Positions 17,846-26,374 of a DNA stretch of 64,000 bases are shown piece after piece; within the stretch, counting starts at the first letter, position 1; each line of letters begins with the position of its first letter. The notes beneath the pieces are model-generated. The model was given only the letters and a program-made list of their open reading frames with translations, had not been told where the DNA came from and searched no databases. This stretch comes from Natrialba sp. SSL1 (GTDB lineage Archaea; Halobacteriota; Halobacteria; Halobacteriales; Natrialbaceae). The position numbers and the translations under genes are program-made. The DNA is taken from assembly GCF_001861355.1 (NCBI RefSeq), contig NZ_MASN01000060.1, forward strand, positions 186,001 through 250,000, read 5' to 3'.

Positions 17846-18781
17846 ATGCCACTACGCGTGACGTTCCTGGGGACGGCCGGCGCGGTTCCGACGACGAACC
17901 GGAACCCGAGCGGAATCCACGTCGCCCGAGAGGGCGAGGAACTGCTGTTCGACGCCGGCGAGGGAACGCAGCGCCAGATGATGCGCTTTGGAACCGGGTT
18001 CTCGATTTCGCACCTATTCGTCACGCATCTCCACGGCGACCACGTTCTCGGCATTCCGGGCCTCCTTCAGACAATGGATTTCAACGACCGCGAGGAGTCA
18101 CTCGCCGTCCACACCCCACACGGCACACGCCGCCAGCTCAAGGGACTCGTCAACGCGCTCGGCAACCGACCCTCGTTCCCGGTGCGGATCAACGAAGTCG
18201 GCGACGGCGATGTCGCCTATCGCGCCGACGAGTTCGAGGTTCGTGCGTTCGGCACGGACCACGATACACAGTCGGTCGGATACGCACTCGTCGAAGACGA
18301 CCGCAAGGGGCGCTTCGACCGCGAACACGCCGAAGAACTGGGCGTCCCCGTCGGCCCAAAGTTCTCGAAACTACACAACGGCGAGCCAGTCGAACTCGAG
18401 GACGGTACCGTCGTCGACCCCGAGCAGGTCGTCGGCGAACCCCGGCCCGGCCGCAGTCTCGTCTACACCGGCGACACGCGGCCAACGGTGGCGACGATCG
18501 AGGCTGCAGACGAGCCCGACCTCCTGATCCACGACGCGACCTTTGCCGAGGACCGCGCGGATCGAGCGGCCAAGACCGCCCACTCGACGGCCCAGCAGGC
18601 CGCCGAAATAGCGAACCGCGCCGGCACAGACCGGCTGGCGCTGATGCACATCTCCTCGCGCTACGCGGGTCACACCGGCGACCACCTTGCCGAGGCCCGC
18701 GACGTGTTCGATGGCGAGGTGTTCGTTCCCGAAGATGGCGATGTGATCGAACTCGAGTACATGGACGCAGACGAAACGTAA
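17846..18781 (+). CDS. rnz: Ribonuclease Z (tRNA 3'-processing endonuclease)
   Basis: Metallo-beta-lactamase fold enzyme that cuts precursor tRNA after the discriminator base. It has 311 residues, the short RNase Z size. It begins MPLRVTFLGTAGAVPTTNRN; the zinc motif is THLHGDHVLGIPGLL (about 59-73), followed by a GTDH motif in AFGTDHDTQSVGYAL, the YTGDT motif near 210 and the C-terminal MHISSRY motif supplying the last metal ligand. It is followed at 90 bp by the DUF460 gene, which has its own promoter. Confidence 0.95.
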   Translation: MPLRVTFLGTAGAVPTTNRNPSGIHVAREGEELLFDAGEGTQRQMMRFGTGFSISHLFVTHLHGDHVLGIPGLLQTMDFNDREESLAVHTPHGTRRQLKGLVNALGNRPSFPVRINEVGDGDVAYRADEFEVRAFGTDHDTQSVGYALVEDDRKGRFDREHAEELGVPVGPKFSKLHNGEPVELEDGTVVDPEQVVGEPRPGRSLVYTGDTRPTVATIEAADEPDLLIHDATFAEDRADRAAKTAHSTAQQAAEIANRAGTDRLALMHISSRYAGHTGDHLAEARDVFDGEVFVPEDGDVIELEYMDADET

Positions 18782-18837
18782 CCGGACTGGAATCCACCGG
18801 CGATCTGACACCTCCACCACGGACTCACACCCGCGCC

Positions 18838-18848
18838 GGATTTATACT
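18838..18848 (+). promoter_or_regulatory. TATA box deciding a GTG start
   Basis: GGATTTATACT is centred about 28 bp upstream of the GTG at 18871. This leaderless spacing supports GTG 18871 as the start of the DUF460 protein, rather than any codon further upstream in the long open frame that is antisense or out of frame to rnz. Confidence 0.65.
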
Positions 18849-18870
18849 TACTTCGCCCCTACCACCGTCC

Positions 18871-20844
18871 GTGAGTACGCGAACGAGTGCGCTCGATGCA
18901 GTCGTCTTCGGGGTCGACGTCCAGAGCGGCGACGTGCGCGGTGACGCACCGTCGTACGCGCTGGTCGAGTTCGACGGCGAGACGGTCTCGCGGGACGTCG
19001 TCTCACACCGAAAACTCAGACGGCTGATCGACGACGAGGAGCCGGCGATCGTCGCGACGGACAACATGTACGAGCTGGCCGCCGACAAGGACCAGCTCAT
19101 CCACCTGCTCGGCGCGCTCCCGGCAGGAACGAAGCTCGTACAAGTGACGGGGGCCGAACAGCCCGAGCCACTCTCTCGAGTCGCGAAACGCCACGGCATT
19201 CCATACGGCAAGGAGCCGATGCAGGAAGCCGAGGCTGCCGCCCGCCTCGCCGCTCACAACGTCGGCCACGAGGTCTCCGCCTTCACCGACACTACGACTG
19301 TCAAGGTCGCTCGGGGCCGCTCGACCGGCAGCGGCGGCTGGAGCGAGGACCGCTACACCCGCCGCATCCACGGCTCCGTCAAGAAGCGCGCCCGGGAGGT
19401 CGAGTCCGAACTCGAGGAGGAAAACCTCGCGTACGAGACGGACATCCGGGAAGCCTACGGCGGCTACGCGAACGCGGTGTTCACCGTCGAGGCGCGCCCG
19501 CAGGATATTCCGGTCTCGCGCAATCGCTCGGGCGACGTCCGCGTCGAAATCGAACGCGAGCGACGCGACGGGATCGAGTTCCGCCCGCTCGCAAAGCGCC
19601 GAGATCACGTCGTCGTCGGGATCGATCCGGGGACGACGACCGCCGTCGCTATCGTCTCACTCGAGGGCGACGTGCTCGACGTCTGGAGTTCACGGACCAG
19701 CGACACCGCCGACGTGATCGAGTGGATCGTCGAGCGCGGTCGGCCAATTATCGTTGCCGCGGACGTGACGCCGATGCCCGAAACGGTCGAGAAGTTCCGC
19801 CGGAGCTTCGATGCGGCGGGCTGGGCACCGGAGACGGACCTGCCGGTCGACGAGAAACAACACCGAACGCGCGACCACCCCTACGACGACGACCACCAGC
19901 GCGACGCGATGGCGGCCGCGCTGTACGCCGTCGACGCCCACGGGGACCAGTTCGAGCGCATCGCCGCGAAACTCCCGCCGGGAATCGACCGCGGCGAGGT
20001 CACCGCCCGCGTCGTCGCCGACGAGGAAAGCGTCGAAGCCGTCCTCACGGATCTTACCGACGACGACGGCGAGGAGGAGGAGACAACCGAACACGAACCC
20101 CGCGAACTCAGCGAGGACGAACAGCGGATCAAAGATCTGGAACGACAGGTCGAACGCCTCCAGTCACACGTCGACACCCTCGAAGGACGGATCGAGGATC
20201 GCGACGATCGCATCGACGACCTGGAACGGGAGCTCGAGTCGGCCCGCCGCCAGGAACGCAAGGAGGTGCGACAGGACCGCGAGGTGACTCGTCACCGTCG
20301 CACGGCGGAGCGACTCGAGTACGAACGCGACGAGGCTCGTGAGCGCGTCGAGGAGCTAGAGGACAAGGTCGCACGAATGAAGGCGCTCTGGAAGCTGGAT
20401 CACTCGAACTTCAGCGACGTCTCCGCGAAGAAGGAGGGGCTGGTGCCGGTCAAGGTTATCGAGAAGTTTACGAAGGGAGCGATTCGCGAGGCCGACGACC
20501 AGTACGGAATCGCGGAGGGAGACGTGGTTTACGTGCGCGATGCGAGCGGTGCGGGGCGCTCGACGGCGAAGTTACTCGCGGGGTTCGAGCCGCGGGTGAT
20601 CCTGAAGGACGGCGGGCTCTCGGAGGTCGCCGACGAACTGCTCTTCGAGCACGAGATTCCGGTCGGACCCGCCGGTGACGTGGCGATGCAGGAGGTGGAC
20701 GAACTCGCCGTTGCACGGGAAGAGGACGTGGAGGCGGTGATCGACGACTGGCACGACCGTGCACGGGAACGGCGACGTGATCAGAAGTCGGCGATGGTCG
20801 ATCAGCTGATCAGCGAGCATCGGGCTGGCGATAACGAGGTCTGA
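18871..20844 (+). CDS. DUF460 protein: RNase H-fold predicted nuclease with coiled coil
   Basis: A 657-residue protein conserved in archaea. The N-terminal region (about 1-110) starts TSALDAVVFGVDVQSGD, which looks like a first, degenerate RNase H-like unit. A second unit begins HVVVGIDPGTTTAVAIV (about 248), continues with IIVAADVTPMP and ends with DDDHQRDAMAAALYA (about 338-352); the spacing of D, D and DH..D resembles the RuvC catalytic set. Residues about 405-515 are a long charged coiled coil, then a C-terminal globular part with GDVVYVRDASGAGRSTAKLL. Cytoplasmic; substrate unknown. DUF460 proteins have been predicted to be nucleases, but this is not shown biochemically to my knowledge. 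Confidence 0.85.
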   Translation: MSTRTSALDAVVFGVDVQSGDVRGDAPSYALVEFDGETVSRDVVSHRKLRRLIDDEEPAIVATDNMYELAADKDQLIHLLGALPAGTKLVQVTGAEQPEPLSRVAKRHGIPYGKEPMQEAEAAARLAAHNVGHEVSAFTDTTTVKVARGRSTGSGGWSEDRYTRRIHGSVKKRAREVESELEEENLAYETDIREAYGGYANAVFTVEARPQDIPVSRNRSGDVRVEIERERRDGIEFRPLAKRRDHVVVGIDPGTTTAVAIVSLEGDVLDVWSSRTSDTADVIEWIVERGRPIIVAADVTPMPETVEKFRRSFDAAGWAPETDLPVDEKQHRTRDHPYDDDHQRDAMAAALYAVDAHGDQFERIAAKLPPGIDRGEVTARVVADEESVEAVLTDLTDDDGEEEETTEHEPRELSEDEQRIKDLERQVERLQSHVDTLEGRIEDRDDRIDDLERELESARRQERKEVRQDREVTRHRRTAERLEYERDEARERVEELEDKVARMKALWKLDHSNFSDVSAKKEGLVPVKVIEKFTKGAIREADDQYGIAEGDVVYVRDASGAGRSTAKLLAGFEPRVILKDGGLSEVADELLFEHEIPVGPAGDVAMQEVDELAVAREEDVEAVIDDWHDRARERRRDQKSAMVDQLISEHRAGDNEV

Positions 20845-20955
20845 ACAGTACTATAGTAGCCACTGCAAGTCAATGCACACCTGATCGCATGACAGCTGTG
20901 CGATCAGTGTGTGAATAGTTGCAGTTGTTATTATAGACGGCGAACAGAACGGAAC

Positions 20956-21135
20956 CTAGAACATACCGAACTGCTGGAGGACATTCGAGATGAGCGCCTT
21001 GACGACGAGGCCGAGACCGGCGAGCACGAGGGCGATGCCAGCCGCGACCAGCCAGTTCGCATAGGCGATGACGCCGATACCGGCGACGAGAATCAAGATG
21101 CCGACGATTCCGAGGGGACCGAGACGATTGAGCAT
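20956..21135 (-). CDS. 59-residue two-helix membrane protein
   Basis: Reads MLNRLGPLGIVGILILVAG then a short turn and a second Gly/Leu/Val-rich helix ending in VVKALISNVLQQFGMF. It resembles a small haloarchaeal membrane family (DUF7470, name from memory). A TATA-like TTTATTT (minus strand, about 21158-21164) lies roughly 26 bp before the ATG, as in leaderless genes. It is divergent from aIF-1A and too short for usual gene finders. Confidence 0.7.
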   Translation of the reverse strand: MLNRLGPLGIVGILILVAGIGVIAYANWLVAAGIALVLAGLGLVVKALISNVLQQFGMF

Positions 21136-21260
21136 AGTCGTGCATGCTCAGGCGAGCGAAATAAACGCCGTGGTTCGCGGACCACTCACCGCCAGCGCGG
21201 GGTGTGATCGCCCCAGGGAATCGATAAAGGGTTAAACCGTTCGAACTCGAACCGGGGCCC

Positions 21261-21551
21261 ATGAGCGACGACGGCGAGGGTGGTCGGAAGAACCTCCGAA
21301 TGCCTGAGGAGGATGAGGTCTTCGCGACCGTCACGAACATGCTCGGAGCGAATCGGGTGACAGTACGCTGTGCAGACGGGGAAGAGCGCACCGCGCGCAT
21401 TCCCGGCAAGATGCAAAAGCGCATCTGGATCCGCGAGGACGACGTGGTTCTCGTCGAACCGTGGGACTGGCAGGACGAGAAGGCCGACATCACCTGGCGC
21501 TACGAGAAGAGCGACGCGGACCAGCTCCGTCGTGAAGGGCACATTCAGTAG
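21261..21551 (+). CDS. eif1A: Translation initiation factor aIF-1A
   Basis: OB-fold initiation factor of 96 residues that binds the A site of the small ribosomal subunit. Characteristic segments are [19 protein letters not shown] (about 19-37), [20 protein letters not shown] and the C-terminal [20 protein letters not shown]. Length matches archaeal aIF-1A. A promoter element near GGTTAAACC (about 21230) is about 28 bp upstream. Confidence 0.96.
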   Translation: MSDDGEGGRKNLRMPEEDEVFATVTNMLGANRVTVRCADGEERTARIPGKMQKRIWIREDDVVLVEPWDWQDEKADITWRYEKSDADQLRREGHIQ

Positions 21552-21725
21552 CGACTCGAAACGACAGTTTTCGTTCGGTTCCGTGGGGTTAGTGGGGTTG
21601 GAACTCCGTTGGCGAGCCGGCCGTATCGCTCGGTAGCCGCCGATCTGTCTCGATGAACGAGACGTGCCAACGGAGTGAACAGACAGCACAGAAAGCTTAT
21701 CTGGCAGGTTTACCTTTCAGTCCCC

Positions 21726-23114
21726 ATGACTCTCACTCGTCGCCAGCTCCTGCAGGGTGCCGGCGCAGCCGTCTCCGTCAGTCTCGTCACGTCTGCAGGG
21801 ACGGCGGCGGCGTCGCAGTCGTCCACAGCGTCACCCTCGTCGGACAGTCGACGGGTGTTCGTCCACCCGCAAAACGGACTGCTCGGCGAGCTACTCGATG
21901 TCGTCGACTCCGTCGGCGGCACGACGCTTCGCGAGTACGACAACTTCGACTTCGTGCTCGCAGAAGTGCCGTCGAACCGGCTGGACGAGTTGCTCGCCGC
22001 TACCGGCGTCGCCTCCGTCGAAGAAGACGACGAAACCGGCATCCCGGACGACTGGTCGCCGTCGCTACTCGAGTCGTTGTTGCCGCCGGACCGGTCGGAC
22101 TGTGAGACCCACCCCGACCAGCGAGTCTCGTGGGGACACGAGCGCATCGGCGCGACTGAGGTCGAACCGGACGGGGCGGGCGTCGACATCGGCATTCTCG
22201 ATACCGGCATCCAGACCGACCACTGTAGCCTCTCGGTTGCGGGCGGGCGGAACGTTACCGGCTCTGGACTCCCCGACGACTACGAGGACCGCCACGGCCA
22301 CGGGACCCACGTCGCCGGCGTCGCCGGCGCGCTGGACAACGACCGCGGCGTGGTGGGGACGGCACCGAACGCGGACCTCTACGCCGTGAAGGTGCTCGAC
22401 GACGATGGCGACGGCCGCTACAGCGATCTGATCGCCGGTATCGACTGGTGTATGGAGAACGGCGTGGAAATCATCTCGATGAGCCTCGGTGGCGAGAGCG
22501 AGAGCGACGCGGTCGACGAGGCGGTCGAAACCGCCCACTCGGCGGGTCATCTCCTCCTTTCGGCGGCCGGCAACGAGGGCAACAACGGAAGCAGCTCCTG
22601 CACCGAGGAGACGATGACCTACCCGGCGACACACGACGACGTCGTCGCCGTTACCGCGATGAACGAGGACGACACGCTCGCGTCTTACAGTAGCGTCGGT
22701 GAGGGTGTCGACCTGCTCGCGCCGGGCACCGATATCACCTCGAGTACCGTCGACAATCACTACGCCGAGGCCAGCGGAACGAGCGTCGCGACGCCGTTCG
22801 TCGCCGGCGTTGCGGCGCTGGTCTGGGAAACGCGCGAGGAGTCGGGACCGGAACCGGGAACCAACGAGGCAGTGCGATCGATTCTCGGCGAGACGGCGGA
22901 ACCGGTACTCGATACCTGCGCGGAAGGGGACGGCCTCGTCGACGCTCGTGCGGCGGTGGGCGACGACCGGGCGACGGGTGGCTCCGATCACGAGGAGGGC
23001 TGGTCCGAGGATGGGTCAGTTGGGACGCTCCGCGACAGCGTCTCGTCGGCGTTCGAGTGGGTCACTGAGCTGGTTGGAGCGATTATCGACCGGCTCGGAC
23101 GGCTGTTCGGGTAG
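21726..23114 (+). CDS. Tat-exported subtilisin-like serine protease (halolysin type)
   Basis: Extracellular S8 protease of 462 residues. The N-terminus LTRRQLLQGAGAAVSVSLV is a Tat signal. Residues about 45-115 form an I9-like inhibitory propeptide. The catalytic triad lies in GILDTGIQTDH (Asp about 158), HGHGTHVAG (His about 194) and SGTSVATPF (Ser about 353). The C-terminal 40 residues form an amphipathic helix (SSAFEWVTELVGAIID), shorter than the usual halolysin extension. The ATG at 21726 was chosen because it starts the signal peptide; the upstream in-frame ATG at 21675 adds unrelated sequence. Confidence 0.93.
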   Translation: MTLTRRQLLQGAGAAVSVSLVTSAGTAAASQSSTASPSSDSRRVFVHPQNGLLGELLDVVDSVGGTTLREYDNFDFVLAEVPSNRLDELLAATGVASVEEDDETGIPDDWSPSLLESLLPPDRSDCETHPDQRVSWGHERIGATEVEPDGAGVDIGILDTGIQTDHCSLSVAGGRNVTGSGLPDDYEDRHGHGTHVAGVAGALDNDRGVVGTAPNADLYAVKVLDDDGDGRYSDLIAGIDWCMENGVEIISMSLGGESESDAVDEAVETAHSAGHLLLSAAGNEGNNGSSSCTEETMTYPATHDDVVAVTAMNEDDTLASYSSVGEGVDLLAPGTDITSSTVDNHYAEASGTSVATPFVAGVAALVWETREESGPEPGTNEAVRSILGETAEPVLDTCAEGDGLVDARAAVGDDRATGGSDHEEGWSEDGSVGTLRDSVSSAFEWVTELVGAIIDRLGRLFG

Positions 23115-23256
23115 TTGTCCGCGAGCGGGACGACACTCACCGTTTGTCGACCGGCAAAGGTGGGACTTGGAAACTGGAACTGGGTACTCGAGTACCGCGT
23201 CTGTTGTGACTACGGAGCTGCTGTACCTGCGCGGACACTGAGACGCGAAAAACCGA

Positions 23257-23538
23257 TTACTGGGAGTTGACGCGGATTTCGACGGTACCGAAGCCGGGGA
23301 CGTCGAGTTCGGTCATGTAGCCGCGGAGGCGTCGGCCGAGGGCGGGCAGGGCGCGTCGGAGGACGACGACTGCGAGTGCGACTGTAATCGTGATGGTTGC
23401 CGCGTAGACGGGGTAGCTCGCAGCGATGAGCAGCGCGAACGTCCCGATCAGGAAGACGATCCCGCCGATGAGGGAGCTCGTGACAGAGGGTGGTTTGGGA
23501 TCTGTGCTTCGTGGGCGAAGGTGTGGATACTGTGTCAT
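23257..23538 (-). CDS. Small two-helix membrane protein
   Basis: A 93-residue protein beginning MTQYPHLRPRSTDPKPPSV. Two helices lie at about residues 22-45 and 46-65, followed by a basic stretch (RRALPALGRRLRG) and a short beta-like tail. No family is recognised. A broken paralogous copy of its first half lies at 25678-25827, with a stop at codon 3. The longer upstream reading from 23649 is rejected since it crosses the A/T-rich promoter region (GTATATAATG around 23602-23611). Confidence 0.7.
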   Translation of the reverse strand: MTQYPHLRPRSTDPKPPSVTSSLIGGIVFLIGTFALLIAASYPVYAATITITVALAVVVLRRALPALGRRLRGYMTELDVPGFGTVEIRVNSQ

Positions 23539-24057
23539 GGTGTGTAGCAACCGTCGCCCCGAACGGGGGACGGGTGGTCTCGATTCGAAATACGGGTTCC
23601 CCGTATATAATGTTTCACTTTCTTGGTAGGAGTAGATGCGTGTTACCACACAACATTATAGAAAACAACCGTTATAGACTCCGTATGCCCATGTAACCAG
23701 TACCATGTCATACTCTACCTACTTTACCGAAGAATTATACATTCGAGATTCAATGAGACAGGTGTGACCACGAACGGTGGCACTCCTCGTGACGGCCACG
23801 GCTCTCGGGCCAGCACGGCTGGCGGGACTGGACAGCACGAAGTACGCACAAACAGCACGCGGGAGACGGACTCAGACGGAAAATCAGAGACAGTCTGAAA
23901 CAGTTCACCCCTGGTTCCGGACCGTTCCCCTACAGCTCGGCGACGTCTTCGATCGCGTCGGTCAGCGTCCGAATGCTCTCGACATCGTGTTCGCCCATGT
24001 GACCGATGCGGAACGTCTGCTCGCCGAGCGCGGAGCCGTAGCCGTTCGAGAAGACGA
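23405..24057. repeat. Direct repeat, left copy (about 0.65 kb)
   Basis: This stretch is homologous in order and orientation to 25700-26374. It spans the 5' half of the small membrane gene, its upstream region, and the last 42 codons of an aminotransferase gene. Shared blocks include GGTGTGGATA, CCGTTATAGAC and the aminotransferase 3' end. Offsets between blocks are about 2.29-2.32 kb, so the copies have accumulated substitutions and indels. The left copy keeps the intact small membrane gene but only the 3' fragment of the aminotransferase. The 391-bp gap 23539-23929 inside it has no gene. Confidence 0.75.
23930..24057 (-). pseudogene. 3' fragment of the class V aminotransferase gene
   Basis: Translating the minus strand back from TAG at 23930-23932 gives VFSNGYGSALGEQTFRIGHM and GEHDVESIRTLTDAIEDVAE, nearly identical to the last 42 residues of the intact aminotransferase at 26247-27368. 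Identity stops abruptly at 24057, where the AT-rich insert begins. The fragment lacks the cofactor-binding part and cannot be functional. An ATG at 24076 would make a 48-residue hybrid frame, but nothing suggests it is expressed. Confidence 0.85.
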
Positions 24058-24142
24058 TTATGACCAAGAGGTCCATAACCATAGGAAATTATTATGAGGA
24101 GTTTCCATAAGATATTTATTATTGTTGGCCTATGTGATTTTC

Positions 24143-25168
24143 ATGGGAGAAGATAAATCCCAACACAGTCGGTCAAGAAGAGATTTTTGTCGAACGAGCG
24201 TTGCATTAGTAGGTTTCGGAGGACTCACACAAACATCATCAGCGGATGATGCGAATACTGATGATTACATGCGTCCACCACCAGGTGGAGAACCGTCTCC
24301 AACGACTGATGAATGGGATGGTGCCTGTTATGTCAATCCGTCCCTATACCAGTATGAGGGATATCATACGAGCAGTGTTGTTGAATATGATCGATTTTAT
24401 GCGCCAAATAATCCTCTAGGAGCGTGGGGTCATGACCTGCAAATAACTGCGCGGTCGGAATTCGGACGTTGGAGTTCCCGATTAGGAGATGATCCAAGCG
24501 ATGCCGATTTTGCTCCGTATTTGGAAGCACAAGGGATTAATTTTGATATGAATAATGGGAATCTAATGACTCCAAGTCCAGGTAATATGGAAAACAATAA
24601 TTATTTCGGGACATCTCGTCCAGAAGACGATGATGCCGAGAAATTAAATGAACCCGATGATGACGAACTTGAAGATGTTCTTGAAGCAGCATTAGGTGCT
24701 GCTCCAGTAATTGGGGACATGCTAGATTACGCAGCTATCGCCGATGCCCTCATTGCGGATGGAAACAACGGTGAAGGATACGATTTTTACTGGCCATTCG
24801 CTACTGGAGGAGCATCTACGGGGTCAGGATTAACTGAAACAACCTGTACGATTCGATGTCAAGCATTTGGTGACCCAGATACGTACATTACTGGGACTAT
24901 TGAAGCGACGATCTGGGCCGAAACGAATTTTGGTGATGAATGGGGGAATAGGTCACACACCCATGAATGGGAAGTAGAACTGTGGTGTCCTGATTGGGTC
25001 CCTGATGAAGTTGGTCAAGCCACAATATCTAGCCCAGAATTCACGAACGACGAGAAGACCAATATTGTGGTAGAAGACGTAGATGAGTCGTTGGTAATCA
25101 ATGGGGAAGAAATAGATATAGAGAAGAGGGTAAAAAATGTCCCCTCCCAAATTCGGCAAGTAAGTTAA
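24143..25168 (+). CDS. Tat-exported protein of unknown function (AT-rich gene)
   Basis: A 341-residue protein starting MGEDKSQHSRSRRDFC, with SRRDF then a hydrophobic stretch (TSVALVGFGGL), a clear twin-arginine signal. After a Pro-rich segment (YMRPPPGGEPSP) come an acidic region rich in Asn/Asp and a hydrophobic helix LGAAPVIGDMLDYAAIADAL (about 183-202). The rest is probably beta-rich, with a cysteine pair in TTCTIRCQAFG and HEWEVELWCPDW near the end. No family is recognised. Base composition and codon use are far more AT-rich than surrounding genes, indicating transfer. It occupies the insert between the two direct repeats and converges with a lipoprotein gene. Confidence 0.75.
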   Translation: MGEDKSQHSRSRRDFCRTSVALVGFGGLTQTSSADDANTDDYMRPPPGGEPSPTTDEWDGACYVNPSLYQYEGYHTSSVVEYDRFYAPNNPLGAWGHDLQITARSEFGRWSSRLGDDPSDADFAPYLEAQGINFDMNNGNLMTPSPGNMENNNYFGTSRPEDDDAEKLNEPDDDELEDVLEAALGAAPVIGDMLDYAAIADALIADGNNGEGYDFYWPFATGGASTGSGLTETTCTIRCQAFGDPDTYITGTIEATIWAETNFGDEWGNRSHTHEWEVELWCPDWVPDEVGQATISSPEFTNDEKTNIVVEDVDESLVINGEEIDIEKRVKNVPSQIRQVS

Positions 25169-25191
25169 TCGGGTGCGCTACATATTTGTAA

Positions 25192-25644
25192 CTAGCAATC
25201 ATATTCTCTATTTTCTGGGTCCAATTTAAAGAAAGATACTTCCTCTTCCTCTGTAATAACTGCTTGAACACCCACTGGGATAGAATCAGCATATATTGCT
25301 GTCATGTCAATGGACTTCCATTCAGAAGAGTCTACCTTTACACGAAATTTGAAGGCACCTTCTCGTGAAGGAAGGTCTGATCTTGTTATTGAAATGGTAG
25401 TTGGATTAAGATTATGAGACACCCCTAATGGGGATAATTTTTTAGTTACTTCATATACCAATTCATCCTCATCAACAATTTGTGCACGGATATTATAGCT
25501 GTTTGACTCATCCATATTTTGAATAGTTGCCAAGCAAAATTGGACAGGCTCGTCTAATTCTTCGTCCGAGGTACAACCGCTACTCATCAGTAGTATACTA
25601 CTAGTACAAACTCCTAACAATGTTCGACGTGGTAGAGAAGGCAT
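25192..25644 (-). CDS. Small Tat lipoprotein (AT-rich gene)
   Basis: A 150-residue protein. The N-terminus PRRTLLGVCTSSILLMSSGC combines a twin-arginine signal with a lipobox, giving a lipid-anchored surface protein whose mature part is about 125 residues and probably an all-beta domain (alternating strands such as FKFRVKVDSSEW). No family is recognised. It shares the unusual AT-rich composition of the gene at 24143 and converges on it with a 23-bp gap, so the two form the cargo of one insert. A relationship such as secreted factor plus surface-anchored partner is possible but unproven. Confidence 0.75.
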   Translation of the reverse strand: MPSLPRRTLLGVCTSSILLMSSGCTSDEELDEPVQFCLATIQNMDESNSYNIRAQIVDEDELVYEVTKKLSPLGVSHNLNPTTISITRSDLPSREGAFKFRVKVDSSEWKSIDMTAIYADSIPVGVQAVITEEEEVSFFKLDPENREYDC

Positions 25645-25677
25645 TTTTAACTACGTGAGAGGTTGTATTGGTTTAAC

Positions 25678-25827
25678 TTATAGCCGTTGGTTCCAACCAA
25701 TATAGCTGACGGCGACGAGAAGCGTGAACGTGCCGAGCAGGAACGCGAGACCGCCGCCGATCGAACTCGCGACCGATGGTGGTTTCGGGCCTGTGCCGCT
25801 CGGTTGAAGGTGTGGATATCAGATCAT
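25678..25827 (-). pseudogene. Broken copy of the small membrane protein gene
   Basis: Reading from ATG at 25825-25827 gives M-I-stop, then YPHLQPSGTGPKPPSVASSI and GGGLAFLLGTFTLLVAVSY, clearly homologous to residues 4-43 of the intact gene at 23257-23538. The third codon is TGA where the intact copy has CAG, and homology ends near AVSY where AT-rich insert sequence follows. It is therefore truncated and stopped. It marks the left end of the right-hand direct repeat. Confidence 0.8.
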
Positions 25828-26374
25828 GGGTCGTGTAACCGCCGTCTCGAACGGGACGTGTGAGTTAAGTCGACGTATGTCCTCGCCGCATACCACATTT
25901 CATATTTCTTATAAGAATAGTAGTAACGGTAACGCGCGCGACTGTAGAGATCATCCGTTATAGACCGTATATCCTATTGAAACAAGTACTATGATACAGT
26001 ATCTGAATCACGAAAATATCATACAAGCATGATGACTGGTCCGGCGGTGCGCAAAGCGGAAGTGAGATGACTGCGAGGCCAACGGCGCAACGCAAATACG
26101 AGACGACGAGAGAGTCGCGTCGCTTGAGCACGTTCGAAGACGAGCGAAAACAGCGGAGACAGCGAAGAACGAAAAATGGAGTCGCCGTCGTTCCGCCGTC
26201 ACGGCGGGTTCCAGGACGCTCCGACCGATGTGTGCGCCCCCGTCGGTTACAGGCCGGCAGCGTCTTCGATGGCGTCGGTCAGCGCTCGGATACTCTCGAC
26301 ATCGTGTTCGCCCATGTGGCCGATCCGGAACGTTTTCTCGCCGAGCGCGGAGCCGTAGCCGTTCGAGAAGACGA
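25700..26374. repeat. Direct repeat, right copy (about 0.67 kb)
   Basis: Homologous to 23405-24057 in the same orientation. It contains the broken membrane-gene copy, about 420 bp without a gene (25828-26246), and the 3' end of the intact aminotransferase. Between the two copies sits the AT-rich cargo 24058-25677. Left copy plus intact left gene, and right copy plus intact right gene, is the arrangement left by a single homologous crossover of a circular DNA, or by tandem duplication with later insertion. Confidence 0.75.

Noticed and set aside
17752-18870. N-terminal extension of the DUF460 reading frame
   Set aside because: Arg/Pro-rich shadow of rnz; a TATA box 28 bp before GTG 18871 marks the true start.
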